A DNA stretch of 21,022 nucleotides from an uncultured Oscillibacter sp. (lineage in GTDB: Bacteria; Bacillota; Clostridia; Oscillospirales; Oscillospiraceae), in NCBI RefSeq assembly GCF_900546705.1, contig NZ_URDP01000035.1:1-21022 (forward strand), written 5' to 3'. This document shows positions 12,444 to 21,022 of this stretch, piece by piece. The number at the start of each line of letters is the position of its first letter. Within the stretch, counting starts at the first letter, position 1. The position numbers were made by a program, and so were the translations under genes. The notes below the pieces were generated by a model. It did no database searches and had not been told where the DNA came from. It saw only the letters and a program-made list of their open reading frames with translations.

Positions 12444-13778
12444 ATGCGGAAGATATTGCTCTCGTGGCTGCTGCTGTTCACCTCGTTTTTTACCAGCGGC
12501 TGCGGCTTTACTATCTCTCCCCAGGAGCTTTACTGCCTGCCCAAGCTGCCCGCCGAGTACACCGAGCTGGACAACCGCATCAACGCCATTTTGTCCGACG
12601 GCGCCGAGTACGCCGCCCCCATTTCCGGCAGCAACATCCAGCCGGTGCAGCTGGAGGACCTGGACGGCGACGGCCAGGAGGAGGCGGTGGCCTTCTTCCG
12701 CAACGACGCCGACGAAAAGCCCCTGAAGATCTGCATTTTCACCGCCCGGGACCAGTCCTACGAGCTCACCAGCGTCATTGAGAGCAGCGGCACCGCCATT
12801 TACAGCATCAGCTACAACGACCTGGACGGCGACGGCAACACGGAGCTGATCGTGGGCTGGCGGGTCACCACCGACCTCCAGGCTCTGGTGGTCTACACCC
12901 TCAAAGACGGCGAGCCCGTGGAGCTCATGCGCAGCAACTACGTCCGCTACGCCGTCACCGACCTGGACCAGGATCACGTCCGGGAGCTGGTGGTGCTCCG
13001 CAGCGCCGAGGGCAACGACGCCGTGGCCGACTACTACACCTGGCAGGACGGCACCCTCCAGCTCCGGGGGATGGCCCCCATCTCCATCACCATGGCCGAG
13101 CTCAACCAGCAGGGCCGGGTGAGCGGCGGCACCCTCTCCGACGGCACCCCCGCCCTGTTCGTCACCGGCGTGGAGGAGGCCACCTGGTCCGTCACGGATG
13201 TGCTCACCTCCCGGGACGGGGACCTGACCAACATCACCCTCTCCGACGCCACCGGCGTCTCCGCCGAGATCGCCCCGTTCCAGACCCTCTACCCCATGGA
13301 CATCGACGGCGACGGCGTCACGGAGCTGCCCCGGCCCGTCTCGCTGCCCATCCTGGAGGAAAACCAGATCGCCTACCAGCGCATCGACTGGTACACCTAT
13401 GACGCCCAGGGCACTGCCGCTCTGGCCCTGAGCACCTTCCACGACATCGAGGACGGGTGGTACTTCCTCCTGCCCGACAGCTGGCGGGATCAGGTCATGG
13501 TCTCCCGGTGCACCGACTCCGACGAGGCGTCCGTCACCTTCTACATCCAGGGGGACGGCGGGCCGGAGCCCTTCATGGAGATCACCGCCATCACCGGCAG
13601 CAGCCGCAGCGTCAAGGCGGTGCGGGGCGGCCGGTTCACCCTCAGCCGCCAGGCGGAGACCATCTACACCGCCGAGCTGCTGGAGGCCAACAACCACTGG
13701 AGCGGCGGCATGACCGAAGACCAGGTGCGCTCCGCCTTCAGCCTCATTACCAAAGAGTGGGTATACGGCGACAACTGA
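12444..13778 (+). CDS. Lipoprotein with DxDxDG calcium-binding-like repeats
   Basis: A 444-residue protein. ATG at 12444 is seven bases from AGGAGG (12431-12436); earlier in-frame starts have no such site. Residues 1-20 form a lipoprotein signal with cysteine C20 (FTSGC, a slightly non-canonical lipobox). Four EF-hand-like acidic motifs follow: DLDGDG at 72, DLDGDG at 126, DLDQDH at 173 and DIDGDG at 286, each followed by a beta strand, as in FG-GAP/VCBS beta-propeller proteins. The C-terminal 100 residues (FLLPDSWRDQVMVSR...) form another domain. It sits outside the membrane and lies 20 bases before a response regulator-kinase pair, so it may be a sensor accessory to that system (inferred). 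Codon use is GC-rich, typical of the backbone. Confidence 0.75.
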   Translation: MRKILLSWLLLFTSFFTSGCGFTISPQELYCLPKLPAEYTELDNRINAILSDGAEYAAPISGSNIQPVQLEDLDGDGQEEAVAFFRNDADEKPLKICIFTARDQSYELTSVIESSGTAIYSISYNDLDGDGNTELIVGWRVTTDLQALVVYTLKDGEPVELMRSNYVRYAVTDLDQDHVRELVVLRSAEGNDAVADYYTWQDGTLQLRGMAPISITMAELNQQGRVSGGTLSDGTPALFVTGVEEATWSVTDVLTSRDGDLTNITLSDATGVSAEIAPFQTLYPMDIDGDGVTELPRPVSLPILEENQIAYQRIDWYTYDAQGTAALALSTFHDIEDGWYFLLPDSWRDQVMVSRCTDSDEASVTFYIQGDGGPEPFMEITAITGSSRSVKAVRGGRFTLSRQAETIYTAELLEANNHWSGGMTEDQVRSAFSLITKEWVYGDN

Positions 13779-13798
13779 GTGACTAGAAAGGAAACGCC

Positions 13799-14485
<687 letters not shown>

Positions 14486-14607
14486 GAATCTGAGACGGCA
14501 CGTTGTCCGGGGCCCCGCGGCGCGGGGCGGGCGGCCACGCCCGTACAGCGGCTGAATCAATACGAGCCGGGACAGCACCCGGCAAAAAAGAAAGGAGGCG
14601 CGGACCG

Positions 14608-16053
14608 GTGGCGGAAGAGCGCGCAAGCAAATGGAAGGCCCTCCGCATCCGCGGACTGCGCCAGCGGTGGGTGGTCAACAGCATCATGCCGGTGGCGGTC
14701 ATGCTGGTGCTGCTGGTGACTCTTTTTTCCGTGGGCATCTCCAGCTATTACTACGGCACCATGCAGGACGGCCTCATGAAGCAGGCCCGGGCCGAGGCCG
14801 GTGCCTTCAATGACTACTTCATGGACAACGGCTTTGCCGAGTATTTGCAGCGGGCCACCCAGTCCACCACCAACTTCGAGGACAAGGACCGCATCGAGCT
14901 GCAGTTCCTCTCCAGCGCCGGGCGCATCCAGGTCTCCTCCACCTCCAGCCTGAAAAACGGCATCAAGCCCGGCACGCCGGAGATCGAGCAGGCCATCGCC
15001 CAGCAGGACTGCGTGGCTTTCCAGGGCCGGGACCCGGAGACCGGGGAGAGCATCCTCTCCGTCTCCGCCCCACTGACCTACGGCGGCAAGGTGGTGGGCG
15101 TGCTGCGGCTGGTGACCTCCCTGCGGGAGGTGAACCGCCAGATCCTGGTGACCATCGCCGTGGTGCTGGTGGTGGCCGTGCTGTGCATGACCATGGTGAT
15201 CCTGGCAAACCTGCTGTTCATCAACGACGTGGTGGAGCCGGTGGCCGTGGTCACCGAGGCCGCCAAGCGGATCTCCGCGGGCACCTACGGCATCCAGATC
15301 GAAAACAAGTACTCCGACGAGCTGGGGGAGCTGGTGGACAACATCAACGACATGTCCCTCAAGATCGGGCGCAACGAGAAGATGAAAAGCGAGTTCATCT
15401 CCTCCGTCTCCCATGAGCTGCGCACGCCCCTGACCGCCATCAACGGCTGGGGCGAGACCATCCTGGAAGACCCCACCGGCGACCCCGAGCAGCTGCGCCG
15501 GGGCATCCGCATCATCCTCAGCGAGTCCCGGCGCCTTTCCACCATGGTGGAAGAGCTCCTGGAGTTTTCCAAGATGGAGGACGGCCGCTTCACCCTCCGG
15601 GTGGAGCAGGTGGACCTCCAGGCCGAGTTCGAGGACGCCATCTTCACCTACCGGGAGCTGTTCCGCCAGGAGGGCATCGCGCTGGAGTACGTGGACTGCG
15701 ACGAGGAGCTGCCCTTCATCTCCGGCGACCCGGAGCGGCTCAAGCAGGTGTTCTGCAACGTGCTGGACAACGCCGCCAAGCACGGCGGCTCCGGCAAGCG
15801 GATCACCGCCTCCATCTGCCGGGAGGGACACGAGGAGGTGGTCCGGGTCCGGGACTACGGCCCCGGCATCCCCGAGGCGGAGCTGCCCTACGTCAAGCAG
15901 AAGTTCTACAAGGGCTCCTCCAAGGCCCGGGGCAGCGGCATCGGTCTTGCCGTGTGCGACGAGATCATCGGCCTCCACGGCGGCACCTTCACCATCGGCA
16001 ACGCCGAGGGCGGCGGCGCTGTGGTCACCATCCGCCTGCCCATGAATCCGTAA
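14608..16053 (+). CDS. Sensor histidine kinase
   Basis: A 481-residue membrane kinase. I chose GTG at 14608 because AAAGGAGG (14591-14598) precedes it. The longer frame from 14503 begins with non-protein-like Arg/Gly-rich sequence. Order of parts: TM1 about 21-48, an extracytoplasmic sensor domain of about 130 residues, TM2 about 179-204, HAMP to about 258, then HisKA with phospho-acceptor H269 (SVSHELRTPL). The ATPase domain follows with N box N384/N388, G1 DYGPGIP (416 on) and G2 GSGIGLAV (442 on). All catalytic boxes are intact. It should autophosphorylate and pass phosphate to the regulator at 13799. The upstream lipoprotein may take part in sensing. Signal unknown. Confidence 0.92.
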   Translation: MAEERASKWKALRIRGLRQRWVVNSIMPVAVMLVLLVTLFSVGISSYYYGTMQDGLMKQARAEAGAFNDYFMDNGFAEYLQRATQSTTNFEDKDRIELQFLSSAGRIQVSSTSSLKNGIKPGTPEIEQAIAQQDCVAFQGRDPETGESILSVSAPLTYGGKVVGVLRLVTSLREVNRQILVTIAVVLVVAVLCMTMVILANLLFINDVVEPVAVVTEAAKRISAGTYGIQIENKYSDELGELVDNINDMSLKIGRNEKMKSEFISSVSHELRTPLTAINGWGETILEDPTGDPEQLRRGIRIILSESRRLSTMVEELLEFSKMEDGRFTLRVEQVDLQAEFEDAIFTYRELFRQEGIALEYVDCDEELPFISGDPERLKQVFCNVLDNAAKHGGSGKRITASICREGHEEVVRVRDYGPGIPEAELPYVKQKFYKGSSKARGSGIGLAVCDEIIGLHGGTFTIGNAEGGGAVVTIRLPMNP

Positions 16054-16065
16054 TCGAACATTCGT

Positions 16066-16094
16066 TTGCTTTTTGCGGACGGGTGTGATAAAAT
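16066..16094 (+). promoter_or_regulatory. Promoter for the DUF1385 gene
   Basis: TTGCTT (16066-16071), a 17-bp spacer and TAAAAT (16089-16094), 23 bases before the start codon. It lies in the short gap after the kinase gene, suggesting that the housekeeping genes from 16117 onward have their own promoter. Confidence 0.55.
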
Positions 16095-16116
16095 GCAACA
16101 TTAGAAAGGAATCCAC

Positions 16117-17088
16117 ATGGCAGAACATCATTCCTGCGCCTTCCGCACCAGCATCGGCGGACAGGCGCTCATCGAGGGCATCCTCATGCGCGGCCCGGAG
16201 AAGGAGGCCGTGGTGGTGCGGGACCAGGAGGGGAAGCTGGTGGAGAAGGTGGAGCCCCTGCGCTTCATCAAGGACCGCTATCCCATCCTGGGCTGGCCTC
16301 TGGTGCGGGGCACCGTCAACTTTCTGGACTCCATGGTCCACGGCGTCAAGGCCCTCATGTACTCGGCGGACTTCTACCCCGACGACGAGGCCGCCCAGCC
16401 CTCCCGCTTCGAGCAGTGGCTGGAAAAACACATTCCCGGCAAAAAGCTGGAGAGCGCCGTGGTGGCCCTGGCGGTTGCCCTGGGCGTGGGCATGAGCATC
16501 TTCCTTTTCATGGTGCTGCCCACCATGCTCACCGGCGCCATCCTCCACTTTTACCCGGGCTTCCCCATGTGGGGCCGGAATCTGGTGGAGGGCCTTTTGA
16601 AAATCGTCATCTTCCTCATTTACCTGATCGCCTGCTCCCGGCAAAAGGACATCTACCGGGTGTTCCAGTACCACGGGGCCGAGCACAAGACCATCTTCTG
16701 CTACGAGGCGGGGCTTCCCCTGACGGTGGAAAACGTCCGGGTCCAGCCCCGGCACCACCCCCGCTGCGGCACAAGCTTTTTGTTCGTGGTGATCTTCGTG
16801 TCCATCCTCATCTCCAGCGTGGTGTTCGGCATCTGGCCCATCACCAACGTCTGGCTGCGGACGGCGGCGCACCTCATTTTGCTGCCGCTGGTGGTGGGCA
16901 TCACCTACGAGTTCAACCGCTGGGTGGGACGCCATGTGCAGGAAAACCGGCTGGCCCAGATCCTGACGGCGCCGGGCCTCTGGATGCAGAACTTTACCAC
17001 CAATGAGCCCGACGACTCCATGATCGAGGTGGCCATCCGCTCGCTGGAGCTGGTGCTGCCCTCCGAAAAGGGCAAGGACGCCTGGTAA
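16117..17088 (+). CDS. YqhQ/DUF1385 membrane protein
   Basis: A 323-residue integral membrane protein. ATG at 16117 has AAAGGA at 16105-16110. The N-terminal GGQALIEGILMRGPE segment and the central YHGAEHKTIFCYEAGLPLT and HPRCGTSFLF motifs are hallmarks of DUF1385 (B. subtilis YqhQ). About four hydrophobic segments are visible, near residues 115-145, 150-175, 220-245 and 250-270. Histidines and cysteines in the HGAEHKT and HPRCGT motifs suggest a metal or redox site, but the biochemical function is unknown. In Clostridia the gene often sits beside prmC and prfA, and prmC follows here by 53 bases. Confidence 0.9.
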   Translation: MAEHHSCAFRTSIGGQALIEGILMRGPEKEAVVVRDQEGKLVEKVEPLRFIKDRYPILGWPLVRGTVNFLDSMVHGVKALMYSADFYPDDEAAQPSRFEQWLEKHIPGKKLESAVVALAVALGVGMSIFLFMVLPTMLTGAILHFYPGFPMWGRNLVEGLLKIVIFLIYLIACSRQKDIYRVFQYHGAEHKTIFCYEAGLPLTVENVRVQPRHHPRCGTSFLFVVIFVSILISSVVFGIWPITNVWLRTAAHLILLPLVVGITYEFNRWVGRHVQENRLAQILTAPGLWMQNFTTNEPDDSMIEVAIRSLELVLPSEKGKDAW

Positions 17089-17141
17089 GACAAGCGCATT
17101 TTTCTTCCAAAAAACAGGGATTTTTTGATACGGAGCGTAAT

Positions 17142-18008
17142 ATGGCAATCACATATAACAATTTGTATTTAGATATTCGCCAGCAGCTCCATCAGGCGGG
17201 CATCGAGGCCGCCACGCTGGAGGCCCGGGAGCTGGTGTGCTTCGGCACCGGCAAGAGCCGCCAGCAGCTGACGCGGGACGGGGGACTCTACGCCTCCCCG
17301 GAGGTGGAAAAGCGGGTGCGGGACCTGGTGGACCGGCACCTCAACGGCGAGCCGGTGGCGTACCTGATCGGGGAGTGGGAGTTCTACGGACTGCCCCTGG
17401 ACATCTCCCGGGACGTGCTCATCCCCCGTCCGGACACAGAGGTGCTGGCCGCCCAGGCCATCGACTATGTCAAGCCCCTGGACGAGTGCCGGGTGCTGGA
17501 CCTGTGCGCCGGCAGCGGCTGCATCGGGCTGGCGGTGGCGTCCCAGGCGCCCCACGCCCGGGTGGTGCTGGGGGAGTGGTCCGACGCGGCCCTGCGGATC
17601 TGCCGCCAGAACATCCGCCGCAACGGCCTCACCGGCCGGGTGGTGCCCATGCAGACCAACGCCCTGGAAAAGCCGGAAAAGTCCCTGGGGGAGTTCCAGT
17701 GCATCGTCTCCAACCCCCCCTACATCCCCCGCGCGGACATCGACGGCCTGGACGCGTCCGTGAAGGACTACGAGCCCCATCTGGCCCTGGACGGCGGCGA
17801 GGACGGCCTGGACTTCTACCGGGCCATCGCCGATCTGTGGCGGGACGCCCTGGTCCCCGGCGGACGGCTTTATTTCGAGGTGGGCATCGGCCAGGCGGAC
17901 AGCGTCCTGCGCATCATGCGGTCCCAGGGCTTCGGCGACATCCAGGTGGTCAAGGATTACCATGAGATTCCCCGGGTGGTGTTCGGCACGCTGTGCACGG
18001 AGATCTGA
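17142..18008 (+). CDS. prmC: Release factor glutamine methyltransferase PrmC
   Basis: A 288-residue protein, normal length for the family. ATG at 17142 follows CGGAG at 17131-17135. An N-terminal helical release-factor binding domain (1-80) precedes a Rossmann methyltransferase with SAM motif VLDLCAGSGCIGLA (118-131) and the catalytic NPPY at 191-194 (IVSNPPYIPR). PrmC methylates the glutamine of the GGQ motif in release factors RF1 and RF2, which makes termination of translation efficient. It stands between DUF1385 and recA on the same strand, with 33 bases to recA, so the cluster may be partly co-transcribed. Confidence 0.95.
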   Translation: MAITYNNLYLDIRQQLHQAGIEAATLEARELVCFGTGKSRQQLTRDGGLYASPEVEKRVRDLVDRHLNGEPVAYLIGEWEFYGLPLDISRDVLIPRPDTEVLAAQAIDYVKPLDECRVLDLCAGSGCIGLAVASQAPHARVVLGEWSDAALRICRQNIRRNGLTGRVVPMQTNALEKPEKSLGEFQCIVSNPPYIPRADIDGLDASVKDYEPHLALDGGEDGLDFYRAIADLWRDALVPGGRLYFEVGIGQADSVLRIMRSQGFGDIQVVKDYHEIPRVVFGTLCTEI

Positions 18009-18041
18009 ACCGGGACGGAACAGAAGAGGAGAGAGGCAACT

Positions 18042-19148
18042 ATGGCAAAGGAAAAGAACCCGGTGCCCACGGCGGCGCCGGCTTCCGACAAAAAGCGGGC
18101 CATCGACACGGCCATGGCCCAGATCGAGAAAATGTACGGCAAGGGCTCCATCATGCGCCTGGGGGACCAGACCAACCTGAACGTGGACTACATCCCCACC
18201 GGCTCGTTGGCCCTGGACGTGGCGCTGGGCATCGGGGGACTTCCCCGGGGGCGCATCGTGGAGATCTACGGCCCCGAGTCCTCCGGTAAGACCACCCTGG
18301 CCCTCCACGTGGTGGCCGAGGCCCAGAAGCGGGGCGGCGAAGTGGCCTTCGTGGACGCCGAGCACGCCCTGGACCCCACCTACGCCCGGGCTTTGGGCGT
18401 GAACGTAGAGGAGATGCTCATCTCCCAGCCGGACACCGGTGAGCAGGCCCTGGAGATCACCGAGGCCCTGGTCCGCTCCGGCGCCATCGACGTGATCGTG
18501 GTGGACTCCGTGGCGGCCCTGGTGCCCCGGGCGGAGATCGAGGGCGAGATGGGCGACAGCTATGTGGGCCTCCAGGCCCGGCTCATGAGCCAGGCATTGC
18601 GCAAGCTCACCGGCGCCGTGGGCAAGACCAACACCATCGTCATCTTCATCAACCAGCTGCGTGAAAAGGTGGGCGTCATGTACGGCAACCCCGAGGTCAC
18701 CACCGGCGGCCGGGCGTTGAAGTTCTACGCCTCCGTCCGCATCGACGTGCGGCGCATCGAGACGCTGAAAAACGGCTCCGAGATCGTGGGCAACCGCACC
18801 CGGGCCAAGGTGGTGAAAAACAAGGTGGCGCCCCCCTTCCGGGAGGCGGAGTTCGACATCATGTACGGCGAGGGCATCGCCCACACCGGCGAGCTGCTGG
18901 ATCTGGGCGTGAAGCTGGATCTGGTGCAGAAGGCCGGCTCCTGGTTCTCCATGGGGGAGACCCGCATCGGCCAGGGCCGGGACGCCGCCAAGAAGTACCT
19001 CCAGGAAAACCCGGAGGTGGCGGACAAGCTGGAAGCCGACATCCGTGCCAACTTCGACAAGCTCCTGAGCAATCAGTCCCGCATCGCCGCCAAGGCCGCG
19101 GGCCGGGCGGTGGACGTGAGCGCCGACGACTTCAAGGATGAGGATTGA
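18042..19148 (+). CDS. recA: Recombinase RecA
   Basis: A 368-residue RecA of usual length. ATG at 18042 follows AGAGGAGAGAGG. Walker A GPESSGKTT (77-85), the VIVVDSVAALVPRAEIEGEMGD segment with Walker B and the loop L1 region, and FINQLREKVGVMYGNPEVTTGGRALKFYAS are all present. It forms filaments on single-stranded DNA, drives homologous pairing and activates LexA cleavage. Its acidic tail (DDFKDED) overlaps the start of recX. No clear LexA box is seen in the 33-base gap upstream; control may come from a promoter further upstream. It is the host recombinase, distinct from the element's Rad52-type system. Confidence 0.98.
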   Translation: MAKEKNPVPTAAPASDKKRAIDTAMAQIEKMYGKGSIMRLGDQTNLNVDYIPTGSLALDVALGIGGLPRGRIVEIYGPESSGKTTLALHVVAEAQKRGGEVAFVDAEHALDPTYARALGVNVEEMLISQPDTGEQALEITEALVRSGAIDVIVVDSVAALVPRAEIEGEMGDSYVGLQARLMSQALRKLTGAVGKTNTIVIFINQLREKVGVMYGNPEVTTGGRALKFYASVRIDVRRIETLKNGSEIVGNRTRAKVVKNKVAPPFREAEFDIMYGEGIAHTGELLDLGVKLDLVQKAGSWFSMGETRIGQGRDAAKKYLQENPEVADKLEADIRANFDKLLSNQSRIAAKAAGRAVDVSADDFKDED

Positions 19149-19758
19149 GCGCATCACCGCCTCGGAGCGCAAGCGGGGGCGGGTGCTGGTATTTTTGTCG
19201 GACGGGGCGTGCCTGAAGATCACGGAGCAGGAGCTGCTGGACTTCGGCCTGCGCGCCGGCGACGAGCTGGACGAGGGGACCCTGGGGCGGCTGAAGGAGG
19301 CCGCCGGAGTGTCCGACGTGAAGGCCCGGGCCGCCGATCTGGTGGGCCGCCGGGCCATGAGCCGCCGCGACCTGGAGCGCAAGCTCCGGGACAAGGGGGC
19401 CAGCGAGGCCGAGGCCCGCTACGCCGCCGAGTGGATGGAGGCCATCGGTGCCATCAACGACGCCGACTACGCCGCCGTGCTGGCCCGGCACTGCGCCCAG
19501 ATGGGCTACGGCCCCGGGCGGGTGCGGGAGAAGCTCCGGGAAAAGGGCGTGCCCCGGGAGCTGTGGGACGACGCCCTGGACGCCCTGCCGGACCCGGCTG
19601 AGCAGATCGACCGGTTTTTATCGTCCAAGCTCCGCGGCGGCGAGGCCGACGAGGCGGCCAAGCGGCGGCTGACGGCCGCCCTGGTGCGCCGTGGCTTTTC
19701 CTGGGGCGATATCCGGGCGGCCTGGAGCCGCCTGGGAGCGGAGATCACGGAGGCGTAA
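19138..19758 (+). CDS. recX: Regulatory protein RecX
   Basis: A 206-residue protein that begins at ATG 19138, inside the last codons of recA (11-base overlap). This indicates coupled translation. It has the three-helix repeats of RecX: LVGRRAMSRRDLERKLRDKGASEAEA, then MGYGPGRVREKLREKGVPRELWDDAL, then RRLTAALVRRGFSWGDIRAAWSRL. RecX binds RecA filaments and limits or modulates their growth. An N-terminal extension of about 55 residues with beta strands is usual in Firmicutes. Its position directly after recA is the standard arrangement and supports the call. Confidence 0.92.
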   Translation: MRIERITASERKRGRVLVFLSDGACLKITEQELLDFGLRAGDELDEGTLGRLKEAAGVSDVKARAADLVGRRAMSRRDLERKLRDKGASEAEARYAAEWMEAIGAINDADYAAVLARHCAQMGYGPGRVREKLREKGVPRELWDDALDALPDPAEQIDRFLSSKLRGGEADEAAKRRLTAALVRRGFSWGDIRAAWSRLGAEITEA

Positions 19759-19821
19759 GACCGTCCCTGACCGGCGATTGTGCCGGTTTCCCCATAAAAA
19801 ATGAGAAAACGGAGCGATTCT

Positions 19822-21022
19822 ATGTCATATAACGTTGCATTCATCTCCCTTGGCTGCGCCAAGAATCAGGTCAACTGCGAGCAGATGATGGCCACGGTCC
19901 AGGCCGCCGGCCACACCATCCAATCCCAGCCCGAGGGGGCCGACGTGGTGGTGGTCAACACCTGCGGCTTTTTGTCCTCCGCCTGCCAGGAGGCCATCGA
20001 CAACATCCTGGAGATGGCCCAGCTGAAAAAGGCGGGCAAGGTCAAAAAGATCCTGGTGACCGGCTGCATGGCCCAGCGGTACAAGGAGGACGTGCTCTCG
20101 GAGCTGCCGGAGGTGGACGGCCTGCTGGGCACCGGCAGCTACGACGACATCGCCCAGGCCATCGCCGAGGTCATGGAAAAGGGCCAGCGGCCCTGCCACC
20201 TGGGCAACATCCACACCGCCAACCAAAGCGGCGAGCGCATTTTGTCCACGCCCCCCTGGTACGCCTACCTGCGCATCGCCGAGGGCTGCGACAACCACTG
20301 CGCCTACTGCGTCATCCCGTCCCTGCGGGGCAAGTACCGCAGCCGCCCCATGGCAGAGCTCCTGGACGAGGCCGCCGAGCTCAGCTCCGCCGGTGTCAAG
20401 GAGCTGCTGGTCATCGCCCAGGATATCACCCGCTACGGCACGGATTTGAACGGCGAACACCAGCTGGCGGAACTTCTCCGGGAGCTTTCCAAGCTGGACT
20501 TCCACTGGATCCGGCTCCACTACCTCTATCCCAGCGACATCACCGACGAGCTCATCGACACCATTGCATCCGAGCCCAAGATCCTGCCCTACCTGGACAT
20601 CCCCATCCAGCACTGCAACGACGCCATCCTCAAGGCCATGAACCGCCGGGACACCAAGGCGTCCCTGACCCACATCCTCACCGCCCTCCGGGAGCGCATC
20701 CCCGGCCTGGTGCTGCGCACCAGCCTCATCACGGGCCTGCCCGGCGAGGACGAGGCCGCCTTCGAGGAGCTGTGCGAATTTTTACGGGAAATGCGCATCG
20801 AGCGGGCCGGCGTGTTCCCCTTCTACCCCGAGGAGGGTACCCGGGCCGCTCTCATGGACCACGTGGACATGGAGGAGGCCAAGCGCCGGGCGGAGCTGGT
20901 AGTGGACGTGCAGTCCGACATCATCGATGCGTACAACGAATCCGTCCTGGGCAGCGAGCGGGAGGTGCTGTGCGAGGGCTTCGACGGCCAGGCCCAGATG
21001 TTCTTCGGCCGCAGCTACGCCG
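19822..21022 (+). CDS. rimO: Ribosomal protein S12 methylthiotransferase RimO (3' end outside window)
   Basis: The frame is open from ATG 19822 (with GGAG upstream) to the window edge, 400 residues; the family is about 440. The N-terminal UPF0004 domain has its three cluster cysteines at C12 (LGCAKNQVNCE), C48 (NTCGF) and C82 (GCMAQRY). The radical SAM motif CxxxCxxC is at C156, C160 and C163 (EGCDNHCAYCVIPSLRG). FPFYPEEGT and the S12-type NQVNCE variant support RimO over MiaB. RimO adds a methylthio group to an aspartate of ribosomal protein S12. The C-terminal TRAM domain begins only at the end of the window (EREVLCEGF). It follows recX by 63 bases. Confidence 0.93.
   Translation, partial: MSYNVAFISLGCAKNQVNCEQMMATVQAAGHTIQSQPEGADVVVVNTCGFLSSACQEAIDNILEMAQLKKAGKVKKILVTGCMAQRYKEDVLSELPEVDGLLGTGSYDDIAQAIAEVMEKGQRPCHLGNIHTANQSGERILSTPPWYAYLRIAEGCDNHCAYCVIPSLRGKYRSRPMAELLDEAAELSSAGVKELLVIAQDITRYGTDLNGEHQLAELLRELSKLDFHWIRLHYLYPSDITDELIDTIASEPKILPYLDIPIQHCNDAILKAMNRRDTKASLTHILTALRERIPGLVLRTSLITGLPGEDEAAFEELCEFLREMRIERAGVFPFYPEEGTRAALMDHVDMEEAKRRAELVVDVQSDIIDAYNESVLGSEREVLCEGFDGQAQMFFGRSYA

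Noticed and set aside
12387..13697. A 436-codon minus-strand frame over the lipoprotein gene
   Set aside because: Composition is Gly/Val/Asp-rich with no motif, and the plus strand has signal peptide, ribosome binding site and repeats.
14503..14607. Longer N terminus for the histidine kinase
   Set aside because: The sequence is Arg/Gly/Ala-rich and without a ribosome binding site, whereas GTG 14608 has AAAGGAGG at proper distance.
14486..14607. GC-rich gap between response regulator and kinase as a terminator or regulatory RNA
   Set aside because: It contains a GCCCCGCGGCGCGGGGC-like palindrome but no T tract, and the two genes are functionally paired, so it is probably just an intergenic spacer.
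14557..17148. An 863-codon open frame on the minus strand
   Set aside because: It is a shadow of the GC-rich kinase and DUF1385 genes. Its translation is rich in Gly, His, Asp and Val runs with no domain pattern, while the plus strand carries clear motifs.
17169..19394. A 741-codon open frame on the minus strand
   Set aside because: It runs antisense to prmC, recA and recX, all unmistakable. High GC at third positions removes stops on the opposite strand.
19770..19787. ACCGGC/GCCGGT hairpin after recX
   Set aside because: A 6-bp stem without a T tract is too weak to call a terminator, and it may be chance in GC-rich DNA.
19825..20673. A 282-codon minus-strand frame over rimO
   Set aside because: Antisense to RimO, whose cysteine motifs are intact on the plus strand. 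Composition matches other shadow frames.

Overview
The window appears to come from a Gram-positive gut-type Clostridia genome, most likely in the Oscillospiraceae (Flavonifractor/Intestinimonas-like). This is inferred from the GC-rich backbone with strong G/C third positions, AGGAGG-type ribosome binding sites, the prmC-recA-recX-rimO order, and a mobile element of the kind common in those bacteria. No database search was run.

Layout. (1) About 1-11,950 is the right-hand part of an integrative element that continues beyond the left edge. It starts with a plus-strand DNA-metabolism operon (64-7076): a Rad52-type annealing protein, a 40-codon ORF, a Rad50/SbcC-like ATPase with a zinc hook, a CHC2/Toprim primase-like protein, two DUF4313-like proteins around an unrecognised one, and a conserved hypothetical protein. 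The operon ends at a strong intrinsic terminator (7094-7130). (2) About 7.1-10.6 kb is a regulatory hub: a minus-strand XRE repressor facing a SLOG-family protein, a winged-helix 'response regulator' with a degenerate receiver, a sigma-region-4-like protein and a small excisionase-like protein. Several of these genes have long structured leaders with promoters, hairpins, intrinsic terminators and short leader ORFs. (3) About 10.6-11.85 kb holds a complete tyrosine recombinase. It is followed by tandem GAGAGAACT repeats and an intact tRNA-Leu(CAA) on the minus strand, whose 3' end faces the integrase. This is the usual arrangement of a tRNA-targeted insertion. A second pair of the same repeats and a 5'-half tRNA-Leu remnant with an excellent tRNA promoter lie to the right (12.1-12.3 kb), which suggests repeated insertion or rearrangement at this site.

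(4) From about 12.4 kb the sequence changes to GC-rich chromosomal backbone: a lipoprotein with Ca-binding-like DxDxDG repeats, an OmpR-type response regulator and its histidine kinase, a YqhQ/DUF1385 membrane protein, prmC, recA, recX (overlapping recA) and a 3'-truncated rimO.

How it fits together. The left operon would handle single-strand annealing, end processing and priming of element DNA. The hub probably decides when the element is expressed and excised. Xis and Int act on the att region at the tRNA. The most notable features are the five same-orientation copies of a 9-mer that link the int promoter to the att region, the duplicated tRNA-Leu, and the run of attenuator-like leaders ahead of the regulatory genes. 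No CRISPR array, rRNA, relaxase or recognisable defence system is visible in the window.
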